Translations under genes and position numbers: made by a program
The notes under the pieces: generated by a model
What the model was told of the DNA's origin: nothing
Seen by the model: only the letters and a program-made list of their open reading frames with translations
Databases searched by the model: none
From: Lachnocurva sp045579705
Lineage (GTDB): Bacteria; Bacillota; Clostridia; Lachnospirales; Lachnospiraceae
Length of the DNA stretch: 64,000 nt
Direction of reading: 5' to 3'
Assembly: GCA_045579705.1 (NCBI GenBank)
Contig: JAZNMP010000035.1
Coordinates: forward strand, 1 to 64,000
Part shown: in pieces, positions 1 to 8,244 of the stretch
Position numbering within the stretch: position 1 is the stretch's first letter
Layout of the letters: each line of letters opens with the position of its first letter

Positions 1-86
1 GATTACAACCTGTATAGGCAGGTAAAATCCTCATATATTTTACATTTGGGGGCTTCCAAACAAGGGAAAATAAAATATATACGAAG

Positions 87-125
87 AAACGCCTCTCATG
101 ATTACCTAAATCACGAAAGGCGTTT
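87..125. other. Long hairpin near window start
   Basis: A near-perfect inverted repeat: an 8-bp outer stem (positions 87-94 with 118-125) continues after one mismatch into a second stem around a 5-nt loop. It lies beyond the 3' end of hicB, and any gene upstream on the plus strand is outside the window. It could be a terminator or attenuator for that gene; no strong T-run follows directly. Confidence 0.4.
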
Positions 126-138
126 GTCTTCAGTCTGA

Positions 139-165
139 AACAGTCCACTGGACTGTTTTTTTTAC
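139..165 (+). terminator. Intrinsic terminator
   Basis: A 9-bp stem (AAACAGTCC / GGACTGTTT) with a 3-nt loop is followed by a run of Ts on the plus strand. It probably ends a transcript entering from before the window. Positions 1-234 otherwise show no gene. Confidence 0.65.
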
Positions 166-234
166 GCTTAGACAGTTTTCGAAGAGATAATTCGAGAGAA
201 TACCGTCCTTTAAATATATTATATACAAACGAGA

Positions 235-636
235 TTATGGACGTGCTTGCAGTTTGGCAATGAGAGCGTCCTTGAGGATTTTCGAGTAATTGATACCGAG
301 ATTCTCGCATGCAGTATTAAGCCATGCAGGAATGCTCAAAGTTTTTTTAACAGCCTTGTCATCGTATGCACGAGCGTATTCATCAAGGTTTACGCACACC
401 ATATTGACAAGAGCGTGTTCGTCATCTTTTTCAACTGCCTCCAAAGCAGATGGAGCGGGAAGTGCATCACCATCACGCAAGGAGGTAAAGAGATATTGAC
501 CACATGCCTCTTGTGCCATAGCAAAGGCATCGGCAAGGCTATCTCCGTATGTGGCTAGGTCGTTAAGGTCGGGGAATATAACGGAATACTGTCCGTCATC
601 CTCTGGATAGAATATAGCAGGATAAATATAGTTCAT
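235..636 (-). CDS. hicB: HicB-family antitoxin
   Basis: Antitoxin of a type II toxin-antitoxin pair (133 aa). It should bind and neutralise the HicA mRNA interferase and repress the operon. The first ~70 residues carry the HicB fold signature (YPAIFYPEDDGQYSVIFPDL, then a GDSLADAFAMAQEA helix). The C-terminus (LSIPAWLNTACENLGINYSKI) resembles an Arc/ribbon-helix-helix DNA-binding segment, the usual second half of HicB. I placed the start at the ATG at 636 because an AAAGGAGC ribosome binding site lies just upstream; the frame stays open further 5' but that extension looks non-coding. It follows hicA with a 34-nt gap, so the toxin is encoded first, as in many hicAB loci. Family assignment is firm; activity is inferred. 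Confidence 0.88.
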   Translation of the reverse strand: MNYIYPAIFYPEDDGQYSVIFPDLNDLATYGDSLADAFAMAQEACGQYLFTSLRDGDALPAPSALEAVEKDDEHALVNMVCVNLDEYARAYDDKAVKKTLSIPAWLNTACENLGINYSKILKDALIAKLQARP

Positions 637-670
637 CTTGAAGCTCCTTTCTTTTTCTAGATCACAGGTC

Positions 671-859
671 TCATTTGAGACCTGCCTGTTTGAGTATGGA
701 GTTGACAACCCTTTGAGGAATGTCGCCTTGATGATTTGGGATTGTTACCTTTCCCGATTTGGTTGGATGCTTGTATTGATGATGCGAACCTTTCACATCT
801 ACGAGATACCATCCATCATCAAGGACTAGCTTTTCAATTTCTCGAAATCTCATTTGCAT
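671..859 (-). CDS. hicA: HicA-family mRNA interferase toxin
   Basis: Small toxin (62 aa) of the HicA/YcfA family, which cleaves mRNA through a double-stranded-RNA-binding-like fold. The diagnostic segment is VKGSHHQYKHP (about residues 22-32), containing the catalytic histidine, followed by VTIPNHQGDIPQ and a C-terminal VNSILKQAGL helix. Length is typical for the family. Two ATG codons are possible (859 and 853); AGGAGG ends 5 nt before the first, so 859 is preferred. It is the first gene of a two-gene operon with hicB, and palindromic TACGTA-containing sites in the promoter region suggest autoregulation. Confidence 0.9.
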   Translation of the reverse strand: MQMRFREIEKLVLDDGWYLVDVKGSHHQYKHPTKSGKVTIPNHQGDIPQRVVNSILKQAGLK

Positions 860-887
860 TGTTTCCTCCTTACGAGTATATAATACT

Positions 888-930
888 ACGTATTATACGT
901 GTTATCAATAGAAAATACGTAAGATACGTA
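888..930 (-). promoter_or_regulatory. Putative HicB operator and promoter region
   Basis: A perfect 13-nt palindrome (ACGTATTATACGT, 888-900) and two TACGTA hexamers (916-921 and 925-930) lie 30-70 nt upstream of hicA. A TATTAT-like -10 element of the minus strand falls beside the first palindrome. Clustered palindromes at a toxin-antitoxin promoter are the usual arrangement for autorepression by the antitoxin. Between 931 and 1185 I see no supported gene; a related TACGTG occurs near 971. Confidence 0.5.
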
Positions 931-1185
931 AAAATAAATTATAAAAGCAGTGTGAAATCAAGCGAGAAAATACGTGTAACAAACTGGTAACTAACAAAGC
1001 GATTAAAAAGTGGGGAAAATATGCATCCGGAACTATCCAAGAGATGGGAATATTTTGAAGTCGCTTTAGTGGCTCTATTTATGAAGATTGTATTGTTTTA
1101 GAAATAAATCTGGTGATATAATGCGAATAGTAACGTGGCGCTTATATTTTTGGGGAAAAGTAGGTTCAATATCTAGAAAGCGCCG

Positions 1186-1301
1186 AATGAGTCAGCAAAT
1201 AGGGCAGAGTTTGTTGACTGCAAATTGAGAAAGTTCAAAATGAGTCAACAAATAAGGTAAAATTTGTTGACTACAAATCGATTATATTCCAAATGAGTCA
1301 A
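1186..1301. repeat. Tandem 40-nt palindromic repeats
   Basis: Two 40-nt units (1186-1225 and 1239-1278) and the first 10 nt of a third (1292-1301) recur with an exact 53-nt period and 13-nt unrelated spacers. Each unit is itself an inverted repeat; in the second the arms AGTCAACAAAT and ATTTGTTGACT match perfectly. The block lies directly upstream of the PD-(D/E)XK-like gene. Confidence 0.75.
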
Positions 1302-1321
1302 TTTAAAATTAAATAAGAAGC

Positions 1322-1351
1322 TTGATGGCTGTATAGCTAGGTTTATAGAAT
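1322..1351 (+). promoter_or_regulatory. Putative promoter for the PD-(D/E)XK-like gene
   Basis: TTGATG (1322-1327) is followed after 16 or 18 nt by TATAGA or TAGAAT (overlapping, 1344-1351). An AGAGGGGG ribosome binding site follows before the ATG at 1368. Confidence 0.4.
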
Positions 1352-1367
1352 GTAGAGGGGGAAGACT

Positions 1368-2156
1368 ATGCATGGATTAAGAAATAAATTAGTACAGGAA
1401 CAAAAATATCTGGAAAGTATTCTGATAAAGCTTGAGAAGAATCGAGTTGAAGCGCCAGAGGGGAAGCTTCGGGTTTCAGTAAGCTCTGGAAGAACGAGGT
1501 ATTATCATTGCTTGAATGACCGCTTGGGAGAGTATATTCCAAAGGACAACATCAAATTAGTGCAGCAGCTGGCGCAGAAGAATTATAACGAAAAAGTTGA
1601 AAAAATCGCAAAGATTAGGCTGAATCGGGTGAAGAATTGCCTGAAGGGGTATTCGGATGATGAAATTGATGAGATATATACTTCGTTGCATGCAGCGAAA
1701 CAGGAGCTAGTGACTCCAGTGAAGCCGACGTCGCTAATGCTGGAAGAACGATGGATTGAGGAAGAGTATAAAACGAAAGGCTTTCAGGATGGAACGCCAG
1801 TAATCTTGACAGAACGAGGCGAAAGAGTCAGATCGAAGTCGGAGAAGATACTAGCAGATTATTTCTATAGAAACGATATAGCTTATAAATATGAGAAACC
1901 TTTGATTTTACGTGGGGTAGGAACTGTTTATCCGGATTTTACTTTCCTGTCGAAAGAGACAGGAAAAGAAATCTATTGGGAACATGAAGGGATGATGGAC
2001 AAGAGTGAATATGCTTTATATGCGGTGAAAAAGTTTAATAGTTATATGTTGAATGGTATTATGCCAGGGGAAAGACTTATTTTGACTTTTGAAACTTCGC
2101 AGGAAGTATTGAATATGAAGATTGTTGCTGAATTGGTAAAACGATATTTGCGCTGA
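1368..2156 (+). CDS. Conserved protein with PD-(D/E)XK nuclease-like C-terminus
   Basis: A 262-aa soluble protein. The first ~110 residues are charged and helical, probably coiled coil. From about residue 155 the sequence RSKSEKILADYFYRN, a YKYEKPL strand, then YPDFTF and IYWEHEGMMD fits the order expected of a PD-(D/E)XK-type nuclease core: helix with an acidic residue, PD, then an acidic residue in a beta strand. The usual final lysine is not obvious; the histidine in WEHEG may take its place. Similar proteins with a YPDFT...WEH pattern occur in Firmicutes with no assigned role. It follows the tandem palindromic repeats and a hicAB module, which suggests an accessory or defence setting, but nothing in the sequence names a substrate. 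Nuclease activity is inference. Confidence 0.6.
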   Translation: MHGLRNKLVQEQKYLESILIKLEKNRVEAPEGKLRVSVSSGRTRYYHCLNDRLGEYIPKDNIKLVQQLAQKNYNEKVEKIAKIRLNRVKNCLKGYSDDEIDEIYTSLHAAKQELVTPVKPTSLMLEERWIEEEYKTKGFQDGTPVILTERGERVRSKSEKILADYFYRNDIAYKYEKPLILRGVGTVYPDFTFLSKETGKEIYWEHEGMMDKSEYALYAVKKFNSYMLNGIMPGERLILTFETSQEVLNMKIVAELVKRYLR

Positions 2157-2275
2157 TGCAACCGCTTGCAACCTCCGGTTGACAAATTTCCAACTACGCT
2201 TTATGGTTCGCAACTATTGATTTTTGTACTATGAACCTGCAAAATAAATCTAGGAAAAAACGGAGGATTGAAATT

Positions 2276-3265
2276 ATGATACTTGCAGACAAGATTATTA
2301 ATGAAAGAAAGAAATTAGGTTGGTCGCAGGAAGAGCTCGCTGAGAAACTTGATGTTTCCAGACAGTCAGTTTCTAAATGGGAGAGCGCTCAGTCAGCACC
2401 TGATTTAAATCGTGTTCTTAAGATGGCAGAGATCTTTGGTGTGAGTACTGATTATCTCTTAAAAGATGAAGTAGAGAATCAGGAACCAAAGTATACAGCT
2501 GATGATAGGTTTGAAACGGATAACGAAGCCAGAGCGGTTAGTATGGAAGAAGCTTCTTCATATTTATCTATAGTAGAACAGGTTACATCAAGAATAGCTT
2601 TTGGTGTAGGTTTATGTATCATCTCGCCGGCGACCTTGTTGATTATGACTGACCTGGTAAATGCACATAGAATTTCTGAAGGATTAGGTATTAGTATAGG
2701 ATTGGCAGTATTGTTGATGCTGGTTGCTTGTGGAGTGCTGATATTTGTTATGGTGGGACGTCGCACTAAACCATACGAATATTTGGACAAAGAACCTATC
2801 GATACGGCTTATGGCGTAGATGGTATGGTTCGAGAGCTTAAAGAGAAGAATGATAGAAAGAACACTTTGCTTGTAGGAATAGGAGTGGCTATTTGCATCC
2901 TGTCAGCTGTTCCTCTTCTCGTTGGTGAGCTTCTGTTGCCTGAAATAGGTAAGGCTGATCTCGCGTCAAGTCTGGTTGCTGTACTGTTATTTATGGTTGC
3001 GGTAGGAGTTTATTTTATTATAAATGGCGGATCTCGTATTGGCGCGTATAATAAACTGTTGCAGGAAGGCGAGTATAGTCTGGAAGGGAAAAAAGCTTCT
3101 GTTACAGTCGATAAGGTTGCCTCTATCTATTGGCCTATTGCAACAGCTATTTACCTGATTTGGAGCTTCGTAACTAATGATTGGGGAATAACATGGATAG
3201 TATGGCCAATCGCTGGCGTGCTATTTGGATGTGTTTCAGGTGCTGTAAAAAATTTTCATAAATAA
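2276..3265 (+). CDS. XRE-family regulator with membrane domain
   Basis: A 329-aa protein with an N-terminal helix-turn-helix of the XRE/Cro type (residues ~5-60: KLGWSQEELAEKLDVSRQSV, then SKWES), a short linker, and a C-terminal half with about six hydrophobic segments that should cross the membrane. This architecture is common in Clostridia and suggests a membrane-tethered DNA-binding protein, although the signal it senses is unknown. The ATG at 2276 is chosen because GGAGG lies 9 nt upstream and the HTH begins a few residues later; an upstream in-frame ATG (2231) would add a basic tail with no ribosome binding site. It stands alone between the nuclease-like gene and the permease. Confidence 0.8.
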   Translation: MILADKIINERKKLGWSQEELAEKLDVSRQSVSKWESAQSAPDLNRVLKMAEIFGVSTDYLLKDEVENQEPKYTADDRFETDNEARAVSMEEASSYLSIVEQVTSRIAFGVGLCIISPATLLIMTDLVNAHRISEGLGISIGLAVLLMLVACGVLIFVMVGRRTKPYEYLDKEPIDTAYGVDGMVRELKEKNDRKNTLLVGIGVAICILSAVPLLVGELLLPEIGKADLASSLVAVLLFMVAVGVYFIINGGSRIGAYNKLLQEGEYSLEGKKASVTVDKVASIYWPIATAIYLIWSFVTNDWGITWIVWPIAGVLFGCVSGAVKNFHK

Positions 3266-3440
3266 ATAGAAGAAGTAGAGAAAAATAGAAAGTTGCATGA
3301 GAATGTTCGAAAAAGTCCTTCGGTGAAATTTGTTCAAGTGAAAAATGAATTTTTTCTATGCCCCATAACTAAATTATGATAAAATATTAAACGCTAGTCA
3401 TATTGCTAGTTAGAAAAAGACAACGGAGGTTACTTTTTAT

Positions 3441-4859
3441 ATGGACTCAAAGAAAATGAAATGGTCTACGCTTGCTTTTATCGCGTTTTCCACAGTTTGG
3501 GGATTCGGTAACGTTCTGAATGGTTTCGTATATTTTAACGGTATTCAGGTTATCTTCAGCTGGATTCTCATGTTCGCACTTTATTTCATCCCATATGCAC
3601 TTATGGTAGGTGAACTTGGTTCTGCATTTAAGACATCAGGTGGTGGTGTCAGCTCATGGGTACTTAATACAACAGGCCCTAAGCTTGCCTACTACGCTGG
3701 TTGGACTTATTGGGCATGTCATGTAACATACATCGCTTCTAAATCATCAGGCGGTCTTAAGGCTTTAAGCTGGGCTGTATTTAGAAACGGCGAGAAATAC
3801 GATAGCTTCCCTACAATCGCTGTACAGCTTGTAACATTTGCTATTCTTCTCATCTTTTGTTATATCGCTTCACGTGGTCTTAACCCACTTAAGAAGCTTA
3901 CAACACTTGCAGGAACTTCAATGTTCGTTATGTCTATCCTCTACATCCTCATGATGTTTGCTGCTCCAGCAATCAATCCTCATGGTGGATATGTAGCTAT
4001 GGACTTTAGCGCAAAGAACTTGATTCCTACATTCGATGTTAAATACTTTACATCACTTTCAATCCTCGTATTTGCGGTTGGTGGTTGTGAAAAAATCTCC
4101 CCATACGTAAACAAGGTTGAAAATCCTAGCAAGGGATTCCCTAAAGCTATGATTACACTCGCACTTATGGTTGTAATCTGTGCTATCCTCGGAACATTTG
4201 CTATGGGTATGATGTTCGATCCTAAGGATGTAAACGCAAACTTCAACAGCTACGTATCAAATGGTTCATATGTAGCATTCCAGAAGCTTGGTAACTACTA
4301 TCATATGGGTGATGCTCTTATGATTATCTACGCACTTTGCAACGCTATCGGACAGCTTGCTACACTCGTTCTTTCAATCGATGCACCTCTTAGAATTCTT
4401 CTCGACAACGAAGATGCTAGAGAGTTCATCCCTTCAAAGCTTCTTAAGCAGAACGACAAAGGTGCTTACGTAAACGGTATCAAGATGGTAGCTATCCTTT
4501 CAGGTGCTATTATCCTCGTACAGTCATTTGTACCAGGTGCTGCAGAAGTACTTGCACAGCTTAACAAGCTTAACTCTGTATGTATGCCAATGCGTTACCT
4601 CTGGGTATTCTTTGCTTACCTTGCACTTCGTAAGGCATCTGACAGATTCAATCCTGAGTATAAGTTCGTAAAGAACCAGGGCGTTGCATACTTCTTCGGT
4701 GGATGGTGCTTCCTCGTAACTGCAGCTTGCTGCGTACTCGGAATGTATTCAGATGATCCATTCACATTTGCACTCAACGTTATTACACCAGTTGTACTCG
4801 TTGCACTCGGCGTAATTCTTCCTATGATTGCAAAGAGAGAGCAGAAGAATCAGAAATAA
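3441..4859 (+). CDS. APC-superfamily amino acid permease
   Basis: A 472-aa integral membrane protein with about 12 hydrophobic segments. The N-terminus (FSTVWGFGNVLNGFVYFNGI) and the small-residue stretch GGGVSSWV near residue 68 fit the first helix and early loops of amino acid-polyamine-organocation transporters, particularly the glutamate:GABA antiporter-like branch. Substrate cannot be read from the sequence. ACGGAGG precedes the ATG. A strong terminator follows, so it appears to be a single-gene unit. Codon choice is strongly biased (many CTT, CTC and GTA codons), as in fba and the alcohol dehydrogenase, suggesting high expression. Confidence 0.85.
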   Translation: MDSKKMKWSTLAFIAFSTVWGFGNVLNGFVYFNGIQVIFSWILMFALYFIPYALMVGELGSAFKTSGGGVSSWVLNTTGPKLAYYAGWTYWACHVTYIASKSSGGLKALSWAVFRNGEKYDSFPTIAVQLVTFAILLIFCYIASRGLNPLKKLTTLAGTSMFVMSILYILMMFAAPAINPHGGYVAMDFSAKNLIPTFDVKYFTSLSILVFAVGGCEKISPYVNKVENPSKGFPKAMITLALMVVICAILGTFAMGMMFDPKDVNANFNSYVSNGSYVAFQKLGNYYHMGDALMIIYALCNAIGQLATLVLSIDAPLRILLDNEDAREFIPSKLLKQNDKGAYVNGIKMVAILSGAIILVQSFVPGAAEVLAQLNKLNSVCMPMRYLWVFFAYLALRKASDRFNPEYKFVKNQGVAYFFGGWCFLVTAACCVLGMYSDDPFTFALNVITPVVLVALGVILPMIAKREQKNQK

Positions 4860-4880
4860 TATTTTCTAGTATAATAAAAC

Positions 4881-4920
4881 AAGTGATATCTCGATTTGAG
4901 ATATCACTTGTTATTTTTTT
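4881..4920 (+). terminator. Intrinsic terminator after the APC permease
   Basis: A 12-bp perfect stem (AAGTGATATCTC / GAGATATCACTT) with a 5-nt loop, then a T-rich tail. It sits between convergent genes. Confidence 0.85.
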
Positions 4921-4979
4921 GAAAAAATCTATTTCAATATCTACGTCTGCCTAAACCATCCGGTCTAGGCCTAAGCTCT

Positions 4980-7007
4980 TTATTTAAAGAATGACATTTC
5001 TTCATTTAACTTCAAAGCTACATTCTTTAGAGAATCAGCAGATGATGCAAGCGTAGCAACAGTCGCTGAAAGCTCTTCCATAGATGCACCGGTTTCTTCG
5101 CTGGATGCTGCATTTTCCTGGCTGATAGCTGAGAGTGAATTCATAGCGTCTGATACTACGTTGTTTGCGTTTACGCAAGTACCAGCGTTTGTTTCGATAC
5201 TCTTTGCGCTTACTACTGTAGAAGAAATGTCGTCTATCATAGCTCGAACTGATTCTACTGTAGTTCCGAGTACTTCGCGCTGTTCGTCATTTCCCTTCTG
5301 AACTTCAGCTGCCATCTGTACTGCAGCCTGAGATTCTGAAAGGAGGATATCCATTTCTTCTCTAATTTCATCAGCCATTTTTCTGGAATCATCTGCCAAC
5401 TGACCGATTTCTTCAGCTACTACAGCGAAACCACGTCCACTTTCGCCGGCTCTGGCTGCTTCGATAGAAGCATTTAGTGAGAGGAGGTTTGTCTGTGCTG
5501 CGATAGAAGCGATGCCTTCTACTTTCTCGTTTATAGTGGTAACAGCTTTGCTTGTAGCGCCAATCTTTTCAGAGATTGCTTCGATATGATTATTCATATT
5601 CTGGCTGCTTTCCTGCAATTCTGAAAGGTTCTGAGCAGAAGTATTGCTGGCAGCCTGCATACGTTTGGCAAGTTCAGAAAGGTCATCTGTGCTGTTCTGA
5701 ACGCTTCCTGTAGCTTCTCCGATATCTCCAACAGATACTGTAACGTTCTGGATTTCATCAGCCTGCTGTGATGCGCCTGATGCGATTTCTTGAACGGCAT
5801 TTGCAACATCATCTGCAGTAAGAGAAATCTGATTTGCTGTTTCTGCAAGTTCATCGGATGAGTTGTTTACAGAAACTGTAGATGCCTTTATATGTTCTAC
5901 GATACCTGACAGTTTGTCGATTACCAGATTTACGTTTCTGATAATATCGCCAAACTCGTCTTTTCTATCATGATATTTATCAATTTCTTCAAATCTACCA
6001 TCAGCAAGTTTATGCATAGTATCATTGAGTAGTTTGAGCGGATTAGTGAATGAATGTGCCATATTGATAGAAATCAGTATAGCGATTATGAGCATTACTA
6101 AGCCTACTGCAATTATGATATTTGTGCTTCTGAGAGTAGGAGCCATAACTGTCTTATAGTCAGCTGTCATGATTACCAGCCAACCGGTTGATTCTTCTTT
6201 CTGATAGGAAACGATAACTTTTCTTCCTTTTGATACAGTTGTGTATGCACCAGAAGCTTTAGTTCTAGAATCTTTATATGCCTTTGAACCGGATAAATCC
6301 TCAAGTTTGTTTACGTCGATTTCGTGTCCTGAATGTCCGATTACGTTTCCGGATCTATCCAGGATATATGCGATTTCGCGTTTCTTAGAATTTACGGAGT
6401 TCTGTAGGAATTCATGAAGGTACTTTAAGTTATAACTTCTCTGTACTGTTCCGATTACTGTTCCGTCATCGTCGACGATAGGCGCTATCGGGAAGATAGT
6501 AGCTGAGCCGTCAGCCTTTGATGCTACTACATCGGAAATGAGCGCTTTACCTTTCATAGCGTCCTGAAAATAATCACGGTCTCCGACGTTCTTTAAATCA
6601 CCGGAAGAACGTACTATCTGATTTCCATCAGCAGCTGTGACGATTACGGAGCTTTCGCCCTGAAGTATTTCGTCGACATCAGCGAGCCACTTCTGCTGGT
6701 CAGTATCGTTTCTTTCAGCAGGAGAAGCCTTTACATAATTTATGAGATCTCTACTGGATGCTACAGTCTTAAGTCCTGCCATCATCTTTTCAATCTCAAG
6801 CATATAAGATTTCTCAATAACAGCAGTCTTCTGCTTTGTGATGTCTTCAGCATCTTCTAATGATTTGCTCATAGAAGAGTTGTAGCTGATGATTAATGCG
6901 ATTAGTAATGGAACTGCAGTTATTAACAGCATAGTAGCGATAAGCTTTGTACGTACGCTGTTTATGGAAAAAGCAGTTTTTTTTGTTTTCTTTGTTTGTC
7001 TTGCCAT
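4980..7007 (-). CDS. Methyl-accepting chemotaxis protein (dCache type)
   Basis: Chemoreceptor of 675 aa. A first transmembrane helix (about residues 22-45) is followed by a ~240-residue extracellular region with features of a double Cache ligand-binding domain (for example VGDRDYFQDAMKGK and GTVIGTVQRSYNLKYL). A second membrane helix lies near residues 295-315, then HAMP and a long helical signalling domain with the highly conserved hairpin tip (NLLSLNASIEAARAGE, GRGFAVVAEEI). There is no C-terminal CheR-docking pentapeptide. GGAGGTA precedes the ATG. The window contains a second receptor (23148-25214), but no che or flagellar genes, so signalling partners lie elsewhere. Ligand unknown. Confidence 0.93.
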   Translation of the reverse strand: MARQTKKTKKTAFSINSVRTKLIATMLLITAVPLLIALIISYNSSMSKSLEDAEDITKQKTAVIEKSYMLEIEKMMAGLKTVASSRDLINYVKASPAERNDTDQQKWLADVDEILQGESSVIVTAADGNQIVRSSGDLKNVGDRDYFQDAMKGKALISDVVASKADGSATIFPIAPIVDDDGTVIGTVQRSYNLKYLHEFLQNSVNSKKREIAYILDRSGNVIGHSGHEIDVNKLEDLSGSKAYKDSRTKASGAYTTVSKGRKVIVSYQKEESTGWLVIMTADYKTVMAPTLRSTNIIIAVGLVMLIIAILISINMAHSFTNPLKLLNDTMHKLADGRFEEIDKYHDRKDEFGDIIRNVNLVIDKLSGIVEHIKASTVSVNNSSDELAETANQISLTADDVANAVQEIASGASQQADEIQNVTVSVGDIGEATGSVQNSTDDLSELAKRMQAASNTSAQNLSELQESSQNMNNHIEAISEKIGATSKAVTTINEKVEGIASIAAQTNLLSLNASIEAARAGESGRGFAVVAEEIGQLADDSRKMADEIREEMDILLSESQAAVQMAAEVQKGNDEQREVLGTTVESVRAMIDDISSTVVSAKSIETNAGTCVNANNVVSDAMNSLSAISQENAASSEETGASMEELSATVATLASSADSLKNVALKLNEEMSFFK

Positions 7008-7070
7008 ATATACCTCCGATCAAAGTGTATGAAAACAAAAGATTAAATGTAGATTTTTCCTGACATTTCG

Positions 7071-7099
7071 ATTGTATACACAGAAAATCTTATTTTCAA
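7071..7099 (-). promoter_or_regulatory. Promoter of the first chemoreceptor gene
   Basis: On the minus strand TTGAAA (7094-7099) is spaced exactly 17 nt from TACAAT (7071-7076), a housekeeping-type promoter rather than a flagellar sigma-28 one. Confidence 0.6.
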
Positions 7100-7161
7100 T
7101 AAAGTAGGTATAGAGTTTAGAAAAATGTAATAGTTGTATTATTTATTAGTGTTTTTCTGTA

Positions 7162-7190
7162 TTGCGATTCTTATTTTAATCAGATAGAAT
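7162..7190 (+). promoter_or_regulatory. Promoter of the VOC/msrA pair
   Basis: TTGCGA (7162-7167), a 17-nt spacer and TAGAAT (7185-7190), about 35 nt before the VOC gene. Confidence 0.5.
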
Positions 7191-7225
7191 TAATAAAGAT
7201 TGCACTAAATATGAAAGGGTAAAAT

Positions 7226-7609
7226 ATGAAATTAAACAGTATTCATCATATAGCTATCATAGTTTCAAATTTGGAGGCTGCTAAAGCGTTTTATGTCGAG
7301 ACGCTAGGCTTTGAAGTGATTCGGGAGAATCATCGACCAGAGAAACATGATACGAAGTTGGATTTGAGAATTGACGCAGAAACGGAACTGGAAATCTTTG
7401 CGGTTGAGAATCCTCCTAAACGCCCATCATATCCTGAGGCATGCGGTCTTCGTCATCTAGCTTTTTGCGTGAATGATATAGAGGAAACGGTTGCTGAACT
7501 CGAGTCGCTCGGAATCGAGTGTGAGCCAGTTCGTACAGATGATTATACGGGAAAAAGGATGACCTTCTTTAGGGATCCTGACGGATTGCCTCTAGAGTTA
7601 CATGAGTGA
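7226..7609 (+). CDS. VOC-family (glyoxalase I-like) protein
   Basis: A 127-aa single-copy vicinal-oxygen-chelate protein. It opens with IHHIAIIVSNLEAAKAFYVE, where the histidine is a typical metal ligand, has a central GLRHLAFCVNDIEE segment with the second histidine, and closes with FFRDPDGLPLELHE, where the acidic residue is the third ligand. This pattern matches the SMU1112c/YaeR subgroup, whose substrate is not established. It is followed 9 nt later by msrA and shares its promoter, so a role in handling reactive metabolites or oxidative damage is plausible but inferred. Confidence 0.82.
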   Translation: MKLNSIHHIAIIVSNLEAAKAFYVETLGFEVIRENHRPEKHDTKLDLRIDAETELEIFAVENPPKRPSYPEACGLRHLAFCVNDIEETVAELESLGIECEPVRTDDYTGKRMTFFRDPDGLPLELHE

Positions 7610-7618
7610 GGTGAAAGT

Positions 7619-8104
7619 ATGAAGAAAGCTTATTTTGCAGGTGGTTGTTTCTGGTGCGTTACTCCGATTTACAAGATTTATGGAGTAGATAGCGTAGTAT
7701 GTGGTTATTCAGGTGGAGATGAAGTAAATCCTACCTATGAAGATGTCAAACATCAGAAGACAGGACATAGAGAGACCTTGGAGCTTAGTTATGAGCCGGA
7801 GAAGGTTGGTTATGAGATGTTACTGGACATTTTTTTACAGAATGTAGACCCGTTTAATGGAGAGGGGCAGTTCATAGATAAAGGGTATTCATACACTCTC
7901 GCTATTTATTATAGTGAAGAAGAGGAGAGAGAAATCGCTCTATCAAAGATTAAGCAGTTGGAGGAGTCCAGCGGTAAGAAAGTGGAAATCGTCGTTGAGC
8001 CATTCAAAAGTTTTTATCCTGCTGAGGATGAACATCAGGATTACTATCTGAAGAATCCGGAAGCTTTTGAAGAAGAGTTGAAAGCGAGTGGAAGAAAAAA
8101 GTAA
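7619..8104 (+). CDS. msrA: Peptide-methionine (S)-S-oxide reductase
   Basis: Repairs methionine-S-sulfoxide in proteins using thioredoxin or similar reductants. The catalytic motif GGCFWCVTPIY (near residue 8) has the nucleophilic cysteine, and GYSGGDEVNPTYEDV plus the HRETLELSYEP stretch are family hallmarks, as is DEHQDYYLKNP near the C-terminus. Length (161 aa) is that of a stand-alone MsrA without an MsrB domain. It is the second gene of a pair with the VOC protein. A thioredoxin reductase gene (60424) lies elsewhere in the window and could supply electrons indirectly. Confidence 0.95.
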   Translation: MKKAYFAGGCFWCVTPIYKIYGVDSVVCGYSGGDEVNPTYEDVKHQKTGHRETLELSYEPEKVGYEMLLDIFLQNVDPFNGEGQFIDKGYSYTLAIYYSEEEEREIALSKIKQLEESSGKKVEIVVEPFKSFYPAEDEHQDYYLKNPEAFEEELKASGRKK

Positions 8105-8150
8105 CCAAATATAATATTAAAATTTTGTGAAATTATTTTCAAAAAATTGC

Positions 8151-8200
8151 TTGTCGATTATTGCGTAAAGAAATATAATTGGTAATGGAAACGTTAATCA
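8151..8200 (+). promoter_or_regulatory. Promoter and possible cre site of the alcohol dehydrogenase gene
   Basis: TTGTCG (8151-8156), 17-nt spacer, TATAAT (8174-8179). Just downstream, ATGGAAACGTTAATCA (8185-8200) loosely resembles a catabolite-responsive element, which would fit repression by CcpA with HPr(Ser-P) or the Crh-like protein encoded at 48751. The cre match is imperfect and should be treated as tentative. Confidence 0.45.
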
Positions 8201-8244
8201 TTTAACAGTGTTCAAAAAAAGGGTGTTTAAGGAGGAATTTTATT

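Noticed and set aside
1021..1101. 26-codon frame with a GTGGGG upstream
   Set aside because: Too short, weak start signal, and no terminator; probably chance.
1186..1301. CRISPR array
   Set aside because: Spacers are only 13 nt, there are just two full units, and no cas genes are nearby.
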